Positions 55,697-63,313 of a stretch of DNA of 63,313 bases are shown piece after piece. Under the pieces are notes generated by a model, which worked only from the letters and a program-made list of their open reading frames with translations, had not been told where the DNA came from and did no database searches. The translations under genes and the position numbers were made by a program. Source of the stretch: Cyclospora cayetanensis. Its lineage: Eukaryota; Apicomplexa; Conoidasida; Eucoccidiorida; Eimeriidae. The DNA is taken from contig NW_020312153.1 of assembly GCF_002999335.1 (NCBI RefSeq), positions 1 through 63,313 on the forward strand, given 5' to 3'. The first letter of the stretch is position 1; every line of letters starts with the position of its first letter.

Positions 55697-58600
55697 CAAG
55701 AGAAATAGAGAGCGAAGGGAAATGAGACAGAGAGAGAGAAATAGAGAGGGAAAGCGAGAGATAGAAAAAGAGAAATAAAAAGATAGATTTGTGGAACGAA
55801 GCTCTTTGCAAAAGCGCGCCTTTTATAGAGGAGGGACGCCTGGGCCTCTCAGCGTAGCAGCTTATGTAGCGAATTGATTGAATCTTCACGTATTTTGTGC
55901 GTAGGAATCAATATTTTTCGCGTAGGTCATGTGTATATGTCTCACTGGAGAAACATACACATGAGAGCAGCTTTTCAAGGGGGGCTAGGTTAGTCAAGAA
56001 TGTATATTGCCGCATGTCTTTGTGTATGCAATTCTAACCGTTCCTCAGGACGCGAACGGAAACCTTCTGCCGCTGTACCTCTTAGAGCTCTTCTCGCTTT
56101 CTCTAGAGGAGAAGGAGAAGGGGAACTTCTTGTCTCGCAAGCAGAGCATGCAAAGGCAAATGGAGGAGGGCCATAGAGACGTCCAGCACCTCCTTTTTTC
56201 TGCCTTCGATGTCTGCCCCGATCAGCAAACGCTGTCTGATTTCTTCAGTCCAACCAAGTTTAAGACGGAGCTCAACGATAAGTTTCAGGTATGCGGTAGA
56301 TCGTGCGTAGTGTGCAGTGAGCGCGAGCCTAACGCACGGGACTGCTTGTTCAGACACTTTCAGAAAAAGGCATGCAGAGCGGCGGTGTGTGCAGGAAGTT
56401 ACAGAACCCTGTGAGGGAGTTATACGCATGCAGGGGAGGTTGTGGGTGTGGGGAGAGAATGTTGATTAATCGAGAAAGAGAGCAAGAGAGGCGTAAACAA
56501 GGGGGCTTCCTAAGGAAGAGAGGCATGAAGAGCTACGAAGGCACTGCTCATGGTGGTGCTGTTGTTGTTGTTGCTGCTGCTGCTCGCTCGCGGTTATTGT
56601 TGTGATGCAGTCATTGCTGTCTGAGCAGCTGAGTCTGTTAGAGAGGCGTTTAGGCCGGAAGAGGAGCGAGACGCAGAAGCGGATAGGAGACATCGAAGAT
56701 CAGCTCGTCGAGCAGTCCCCCCAGTCCATAAGGTCTGCTTTCCCTTCGTTGCTGCCTTTCAACACGTGTTTTGCTCATTTTTGCCGCCATACGTATTTCC
56801 GAATGACTGATGCATTTTTCGCCTTTTTTGCGGTCTCTTGGCCGCTTGCCATAAACACACACATACATGCATGCAAAAACACACTTACACATAAGCACAC
56901 ATACACATACATACATGCAAAAACATGCAAACACACACTTACGCGTAAACACACAGACACATACATCCATACAGAAACACACATACACACACTGATACCC
57001 ACACCCACAAACACAGCGAACAAACAAGCACGCATGCATGCATACACACCTGCCGCGGCTGTTCTGCTTCCTCTTGTCTTTCTCTGTTTTCTGTGAGAGT
57101 GTTTGGCTGGTGGAGCTGTGACAAGGAGGCAGCTCTTCTCAGTTGCCGTGGAGACGTTTTTGCGCCTCTCTCGTCTTTGTCTCTTTTTCGAAAAAAACGC
57201 GAGTTCGCAAGCGTTCTCGTTTCCGTGCGGCTGTGTTTGCTGCTGCTTCTGCCTCCGTCCTTCTTGTAGGGAATATGTGAAGCTGTATCTGCGGGAGCTG
57301 CTACAAATTGTCACAGAGCTAATGACAGGCAACTACGTCATTATTCGGCTGCCACGAGGAGGAGCCTCATTCATGGATGTGTATGGAGGCACTTTAAACG
57401 AGAATCTTGAAGCTGGCCACAAGCTGTGTTGCGAACTCTTTCCCGATCCAGAACAATACGATCCCCAGTTTCTGCAGACTACCAGGGTATTTTCAGCTGT
57501 TCCCTCATCAGCTCCCGAATCGCGCCGCGAGCTGCGGATACACTGCAGGCAGGGGTCCCCCCCAAGAGGACGGCTGTAGAGGGAGCATTTGGGTAGAGGC
57601 AGACTCTCCTAACAACCAGTAGTAGCGGATGCGGGGAGGAGGAAGAGGAGGAGACAGATAGACGCCTCACAGACTTTCTCTTTCTCTCGCTTTGCAGCGT
57701 GAAGGGCCTTACACCGCGAGGCAGCCGCACCACAGGCATTAGCTGCATCGAGCCTTGTTCTGTGTTAAGGCCTTATCTATCTCTCTGGCTTCGTATCTTT
57801 TAGATGCTTTTGAATGCATTCGTGTCGGCTTTTAATGGATTTGCGTTATTTTGTACGGCTTTTTGTACGGCTCTATCTGTCTCTGCCTTTTTGCCTCGTT
57901 CTATCTGCCTGTCAAGTTGTATCCGGCCTTGTCTGGTTCTATCCCAAATCGTGTGGTGCTTTATCTCTCAAACGTTCTCTTTGTGTCTCTACCTGTCTAT
58001 CTTCGTCTATCCGCCTTGGCCTCTCTGTCTGTCTCTGTCTAGTGGTCTATCTATCTGTCTGTCTGTCTGTCAAATTGTATCCTACCCTATCTGGTTCTAT
58101 CCCTCTGCTTCTGTCTATTTTGTCTGGTGCTTTGTCTGTCTCTATCTGTCGGCCTCTGTCTATGCGCCTTCGCCTCTCTGTCTGTCTCTGTCTAGTGTTC
58201 TATCTGTCTCTCTATCTGTCCTGCTTTGCGATGGTGAAGCAGCGGCTCTCGTGACGGGATGCATGATCGCAGTGTGCTTTGTCGTATCGCAAGCGGCTTG
58301 TTTTGTGTGCATGCATCTGCCCTCCGAAGCTCACGGAGTAGCTGTGCAAAGGACAGCACCGTTGCTCTCACTTTTTCTTGGACGTGCTTGTGCGCGCTCA
58401 GAAAAAAGCAGAGGAATACTTTGAGCGTCTGAAGCAGGAGGAGGCAAGACAGCATGCATGCCTCTAGACGGCCTCTATCCTGCTGCATCCCCCTGAGAGC
58501 ACTGCCCGCTGTGTTTTTTTCCCTTTTTTCTGGCCAGACAGATACAACGCACTGCGTTTTTTAGCGAGTGGCATGCTGCGAGGAGCCTCTTCTGGGGATG

Positions 58601-61600
58601 CTACTTGCGTGATGCAGGCAGAAAAATATCAGCTTCCAGGAGCACCTAATGGACGAGTTGTTACGCAGCCTGGCCAGCTCGTGCGATACATGTTGTCTAA
58701 GGATGAAACCAACATGTTCGGACTTGTGCAAACTGTCTCGGATTCTGCCGAAGCAGGTGATCACACAACGAAGAAGGCAGAGGACGCTCATAATTCTGAC
58801 AACAAGGTTTACAGCCGAGATGCGCTAGTCACCTTCTACTTTCGAAGTCCACAGGCACTGGTAAGACACACCCTGCCCCCATGCAGGGCGGCCGTTCAGC
58901 TGTCAGCCTGGCACATGCAGATTGACAGACAGACGGATAGACAAGTAGAAGGAGAAAGAGAGAGAGAGAGACAGAGAGAGAGAAAGAGAGAGAGAGAGAG
59001 ACAGAGAGAGACAGAGAGAGAGAGAGAAAGAGAGAGAGAGACAGAGAGAAAGAGAGAGAGAGAGACAGAGACAGAGAAAGAGAGAGAGAGACAGATATCG
59101 AGTGCAAGCCCCCTACAACGGTGTTGTGTGTTGCCTCTCGATACATTGCTGTATGCATGCACAGCAGACGTAGATGCCCTCGGACGCCAAGTGTCGTATA
59201 GAACAATGGCTTGAGTCCATTTTCTGATAAGTTATTTGCCTGTCTTAGAAAGCGTGTTAAAAGCTTGTTGGGCTCAGCGGATCTTCCCACGGCGTATTGA
59301 GACTTGCTTCTGCGCGCAGACAGAGCAAACACAATCCAAAAGTGTAGATCGGCAGCGCCTAACTGTGATTCTTTCTCTTCAGACGGTAAATTAAACACAA
59401 ATACACACGCAGACACAAACACACACACATAATATACACACAACCCAAGCCCCCTGTCCTCTCGCTTTTCCTCTGGCTGCTCGTTTGGCTGCTGCTCTCC
59501 TTCCCATTACACTCTCAAGTTTTAAAGGATGGAATATTCTTGGGCGTGTTATTCTTTTTTGACGTATCTGTGTGTGTGTCTCTGTGCCGCTCCGTGAAAA
59601 ATCGGCCTCCTCCGTCATACTTGCCTCCCTTGGCTGTCTGCACGCTCCTTGTTGACGCTTGCATCCACGCTTGTATGGGCTGCGTATTTGGTGTATTTTG
59701 CGGTCCTGCAGTTGGTAAATCCGAAGAATATCCCCCCTCACGGCTATCGCTGTTGGCAGCGTGTCTTTCGGCCGGATGGCTGGATCGGCCTTCGGCCGGT
59801 GGAGATACACTCCGTCTCTGTCGAGTCAGCAAATGCTGAACAAGGTATGAATATGCTGGACGCATGCCGATGACTACGCGGAGCCGCAAAGCACTTTTTC
59901 TTGCATTTTCCCCCCCTTGAGGTTGTTTGTATGCCATCTCTGGATGTGTTATGCTTTTTTCTTCCCTAGAGCCGACGAGCGGCTAGGTTTGGAGCCTCTA
60001 TCCTCACCTTTCGCTCATGCACCCGCGATAGTCGCCTCTCGCTGTCCTTTCCCCAGAGTCTTTCCCTCGCTATATACCCCCCTTTTTATCGCATGTCGTG
60101 CATGCGATAAAAAGTTTTGCCGGCCTCATGCGATCCCTTCCTTCTCCCCAGCCTCCCTGTGTGTGTGCAGCTCCTCTTCAAGATTCCGTGCGCTCGCACA
60201 TGCATCATGCGCATGCCGTTGTAGCTGACGGTACAGCAGCGTTGTACAAAGGCCATGCCGTTATCCACCCCCTCCTAGGGCCTGACCTGGAAGGCCTCCC
60301 CAACGAAGCAGCACCGCAAGAGTCAGTTGGGCTAGATGAATTGTTCATGGACGCCGTTGGAGAAAGCGACAGGCAGTGTGAGTTTTAGGAGCTGAAGCTT
60401 CACAAAAAAAGCTTGACAGGAAGCCGGCGTTCCGATTTAAGCCGCCTCGCGGAGAACGCCTCGAAATAGTGATATTTTTCTCCGGCTTAGGTGGAATGCA
60501 AATTGCTGCATTTCGAACTGTGATGACGTCGCATCTTTGCAGCCGTCGGAGATTCAGACTTGACTCTCATGCAACGAGTGGCCGGAGAGTTCGCCGACGT
60601 TCGGCTGCTCAATCAGCTTTCCTTAACGCACTTAGGACGATGGATGAAATTCCACATCTCCATTTTAGAACCAGACAGGCGCTTTACCAAAGATGTACTT
60701 CTGCAGGTAGGAAACGTGTACAGAGGCGTCTACACATACCGGTACACGTACATATGTGCGTCTCTGCATGCATTACCTGTTAGATCACCGCAAAATTAGT
60801 GCGGAAAAGACTCAAATTCACGCTTTCAGCTGTCTCTAGCTAGCATGATCCAAGTCGTTGACTACTGCTTGCTGGAATGATTCCAGCTCTGGCTCCTTTC
60901 GGTGTATTTCGTTTATGGTACTCTTAGCTGTTTTAACTGCACCCCGCTGTCCAGCGCCCTTAACAGCCTCCACTTGCCCACGCTCGCCTCACTTCCTGTA
61001 TATGAAGATACGGATATCTCTCTGTCTATCCGCATATCTATAGATATATATGTGTATATAAATATAAGATGTACATGTAAGTATGCACATGTGAGTATAT
61101 ACATGTGAGTATATACATGTGAGTATATACATGTGAGTACATACATGTAAGCATGTACATGTAACTATGTACATGTATGTATATACATGTAACTATGTAC
61201 ATGTATGTATATACATGTAAGTCTGTACTTGTAAGTATATACATGCAAGTCTGTAGTTGTAAGTACATGCATGTATGTATGTACATGTAAGCATATACAT
61301 GCAAGTATATACATGTAAGCATGTACATATAAGTGCATACTTGCAAGTATGTACATGTTAGTATATACATGTGAGTATATACATGTAAGTATATACATGT
61401 GAGTATGTACATGTCAGTATGTACACGTAAGTATATACATGTAAGTCTGTACTTGTAACTATGTTCATGTAAATATATACATGTAAGTGTGTACTTGTAA
61501 GTATATACATGTAAGTCTGTACATGTAAGTATATACTTGCAAGTATATACATGTGAGTATGTACATGTAAGTATATACATGTAAGTATACACATGTGAGT

Positions 61601-62239
61601 ATGTACATGTGAGTATATACATGTAAGTGTGTACTTGCAAGTATGTACATGTGAGTATGTACATATAAGTGTATACTTGCAAGTATGTACATGTAAGTAT
61701 ATACATGTGAGTATGTACATGTAAGTGTATACTTGCAAGTATGTACATGTAAGTATACACATGTAAGTATGTACTCTGAGGAAAAGAGCGCGGTTAATAT
61801 TGGCCGGCGTTTCGAATTGCTCTGCGTGTGTTTTTGAGATATATCTTTGCACCTGTAATCTGCACAGCGGTTTGAGAGCAGTCTCTGTCTTGTGCATCGT
61901 TCAGATGATGCGTTCTGTACGGCATGTCATGGACAAAGCCGACTGGGAGCCCCTTATCGCCGATCTTCTACAGTCCAACGTGCGTGGGGGAATGCTGCAC
62001 TTGGTCCGTCTGGCAACATGTGCATCCTCATGTGCCTTAAGACGCATTTTGCGCGCGGCAGCCGCAGAAATCAAGAGACAGATCAGCACGGGAGATCTGG
62101 CAAGCGGGCTCAAATTCCTCACCGAAAATTCAAGGTTTATGGACGAGCTTGATCAGGCTCTTGATGAATATTGCAGGTGTGGATAGAACTCTGTTGTAGG
62201 CTGACTGGCAGTGTCAGCACTCACACACACACACACACC

Positions 62240-62279
<40 letters not shown>

Positions 62280-63158
62280 CACACACACACGCACACACAC
62301 ACACACACATACACACATACTCTTCTGAACTGTCGTTTCATCTCTTCCTTCCTCTTAGATCCTGTTTTTCCGTTGCTTGTGTTCACATGTCTCTTCGAAA
62401 TTGTCCTGTGTTCTCTGTCACATTCTTTTGAAGCACTTGCTTCCAATAGAATTTCACTATCATTGCACCGGTTTCTGCAAGGAGTCTGTTTCAGTAGCTT
62501 TATCGCTGTGGCCTTTGTGTGTGTTTTTTTTCTTGTCCTTGTTTGGTGCCCTGCTTGTCCGTGCTGTGCCTTTCACAAGGTTTTTTTTCAATGCGGCAGC
62601 GCCCACGTCTTGTGCTGTCTCTTCCTGTGTCTCCAGAAGCAAGGCTCGTGCCTGTGCCGCAACGATGAGGGAGCTTATCTTCGAGCAGACGCATGCAGTC
62701 CACTTTGAAATGATTGAAGAGCTCTTCGATGGCTGTCGACAATTCGAAAGAGACTTCCTCGGGAGTCCGTTGGCCACCATGTCGTAGATCCACTTTTTGC
62801 CTTGGATACATCGTGTGCAGTCTCTTTCTTCCGCCTCTTTTCCTCCCGACGATTTCGCCGATCTCAGGCCACATAGACAAACACTCCCATGTCCGGTGTT
62901 GCAGTGGCTTTTAGCGCGTCGCTACAACTTGCTGCATCATCTCTCATTCTAGCGTGCAGTCTGGGTACAACTCTGTGTGGCTCTCTTTTCCGTCTGCGCC
63001 ACGCGGCTTCTCGTGTTGCTTCTGCAGGCTCTTCGATGGATGAAGTTGCAAAGACTGTCCGAACCACGATGGCGAGGCGGAAGCAGCGCTTGGGAGTAGC
63101 GGATGTGTACTCGCGGAGTGGCGGTCCAGGAGATCCGCATGATATGATTTATGAGGAG
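53485..63158 (+). CDS. dynamin-related GTPase, DrpC-like candidate (3' end outside window)
   Basis: Dynamins are self-assembling GTPases that cut membranes. Exons joining in phase: 53485-53887, 54032-54256, 54806-55003 (GC donor), 55466-55593, 56049-56288, 56611-56732, 57270-57486, a short one near 58399, about 58538-58860, 59712-59844, 60171-60377, 60543-60706, 61905-62176, 62637-about 62750 and 63028-63158. After a Ser-rich N-terminus, G1 is GQQSMGKTTLL. Switch I is STDTGTRQPVVI; G3 is VDLPGIKDD. The G4 site reads TVVVGTRAREFL, without a clear TKxD. Helical stalk-like exons follow (YLLELFSLSLEEKEKG; LRELLQIVTELM; MRELIFEQTHAVHFEMIEELFDG). No PH domain or Pro-rich tail is seen. At about 1000 residues with a divergent stalk it fits DrpC better than DrpA/B, by elimination only. 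Exons near 58.4 kb and the 62.75 kb donor are uncertain. Confidence 0.85.
53565..53640. repeat. AGC trinucleotide run coding poly-Ser
   Basis: AGCAGCAGCACAAGC units in dynamin exon 1, translated as SSSTSSSST. The same CAG-type repeat is read as Ala or Gln in other genes of the window. Confidence 0.9.
54420..54725. repeat. TG run followed by CTCT/TATCTC polypyrimidine tract in intron
   Basis: About 40 bp of GTGTATG, then about 260 bp of TCTCTCTATCTC and TTTCTCTC units. It lies in the dynamin intron between exons ending 54256 and starting 54806. Confidence 0.9.
55619..55790. repeat. GAGA/GACAGA polypurine tract in intron
   Basis: AGAGAGACAGAGAGAGAAAGACAG units in the dynamin intron after the exon ending 55593. 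Confidence 0.9.
56850..57050. repeat. CA/CATACA microsatellite in intron
   Basis: ACACACATACATGCA and similar units in the dynamin intron between 56732 and 57270. Confidence 0.85.
57850..58235. repeat. CTGT/TATCTGTC tract in intron
   Basis: Imperfect CTGTCTCTGTCTATCTGTC units over nearly 400 bp, in the dynamin intron region before 58399. Confidence 0.85.
58925..59095. repeat. GAGA polypurine tract in intron
   Basis: GACAGAGAGAGAGAAAGAGAG units in the dynamin intron after the exon ending 58860. Confidence 0.9.
60082..60114. repeat. perfect 14-bp inverted repeat, 5-nt loop, intronic
   Basis: CTTTTTATCGCATG, spacer TCGTG, then CATGCGATAAAAAG. It lies in the dynamin intron between exons ending 59844 and starting 60171. 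Confidence 0.9.
61040..61778. repeat. 14-bp minisatellite, about 50 copies, unit like ACATGTAAGTATAT
   Basis: Tandem 14-bp units varying among ACATGTAAGTATAT, ACATGTGAGTATAT and ACTTGCAAGTATGT. The array fills most of the dynamin intron from 60707 to 61904. Most units contain GTAAGTAT or GTGAGTAT on the sense strand. The minus strand reads as a long open frame of Tyr/Met/Ile/Leu/Thr/Cys/His, a repeat artefact. Confidence 0.92.
62220..62322. repeat. (CA)n microsatellite in intron
   Basis: About 100 bp of CACACA with occasional G, starting 44 bp after the dynamin exon ending at 62176. Confidence 0.92.
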
Positions 63159-63290
63159 GTGTGTGTTTATGTGTGTGTGGGGGGGGGTGTTTTTGTGTGT
63201 GGGGGGGGGGTTGTGGTTTTGGGTGGGTGGGGGTGTGGTTGTGGGGGTGTGTGTGTGGGTGGGTGTGGGGGCTGTTGTATAAATCTGGGA
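63159..63290. repeat. G-rich GTGTGGGG tract at window edge
   Basis: TG-rich run with repeated G tracts of 4-10, after the donor GAG|GTGTGT at 63158. It has several G runs close together on the sense strand. Confidence 0.8.
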
Positions 63291-63313
63291 GGAGGGAGGA
63301 TGTGATGAGTGTG

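Noticed and set aside
61038..61760. 240-codon minus-strand open frame of Tyr/Met/Leu/Thr/Cys/His repeats
   Set aside because: It is a direct translation of the 14-bp intronic minisatellite. There is no start context, domain or splice chain, and composition is fixed by the repeat.
1..63313. CRISPR arrays, operons, ribosome binding sites, telomeric repeat arrays
   Set aside because: The window is eukaryotic with introns. No regularly spaced direct repeats with unique spacers and no tandem telomere-type heptamers were seen.

Overview
The window looks like nuclear DNA of an apicomplexan parasite, most likely a coccidian of the Eimeria/Cyclospora group. This is inferred from several signs. Genes are rich in short introns. 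CAG/GCA runs are translated as poly-Ala, poly-Gln or poly-Ser inside otherwise conserved proteins. TGCATGCA motifs and CA/TG and GA/CT microsatellites are frequent in introns. The gene content (an SLC43/ApiAT-like transporter, a divergent dynamin, a B''-type PP2A subunit) fits too. No search was run, so the genus is not proven. All exon models were built by eye from reading frame, splice signals and intron phase.

Layout. 1-1324: 5' exon of a LEA2/DUF3712-like membrane protein (minus) running off the left edge through a CA-rich intron. 1325-9518: gene-poor, with a badly decayed Ty3/gypsy-type pol (protease, RT, RNase H, integrase order) at about 4.36-7.1 kb. 9519-11657: signal-anchored hypothetical protein (minus). 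13114-14411: complete three-exon holocytochrome c synthase (plus). 15133-19346: large subunit of the splicing factor U2AF (minus). 19347-25194: gene-poor, with a second pol relic on the minus strand and a possible third. 25195-29685: membrane-anchored protein with two GNAT-like modules (plus). 31336-36979: PP2A B''-type regulatory subunit with EF-hands (minus). 38.0-40.9 kb: gene-poor. 41199-44093: MFS transporter of the SLC43/ApiAT type with a Gln/Ala-rich loop (plus). 44897-49619: nine-exon DDX55/Spb4-type DEAD-box helicase (minus), including one GC-AG intron. 49.6-53.5 kb: no convincing gene. 53485 to the right edge: dynamin-related GTPase with at least 14 exons (plus), continuing past the window.

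The genes do not form an operon or pathway. They are independent housekeeping genes (mitochondrial heme attachment, pre-mRNA splicing, ribosome biogenesis, phosphatase targeting, amino-acid transport, membrane fission) separated by repeat-rich segments that hold decayed retroelements. The most unusual signals lie in introns. One is a roughly 740-bp minisatellite whose 14-bp unit carries a strong 5' splice-site sequence. Others are complementary simple-repeat tracts in different introns of the same gene, GC-AG introns and perfect palindromes.
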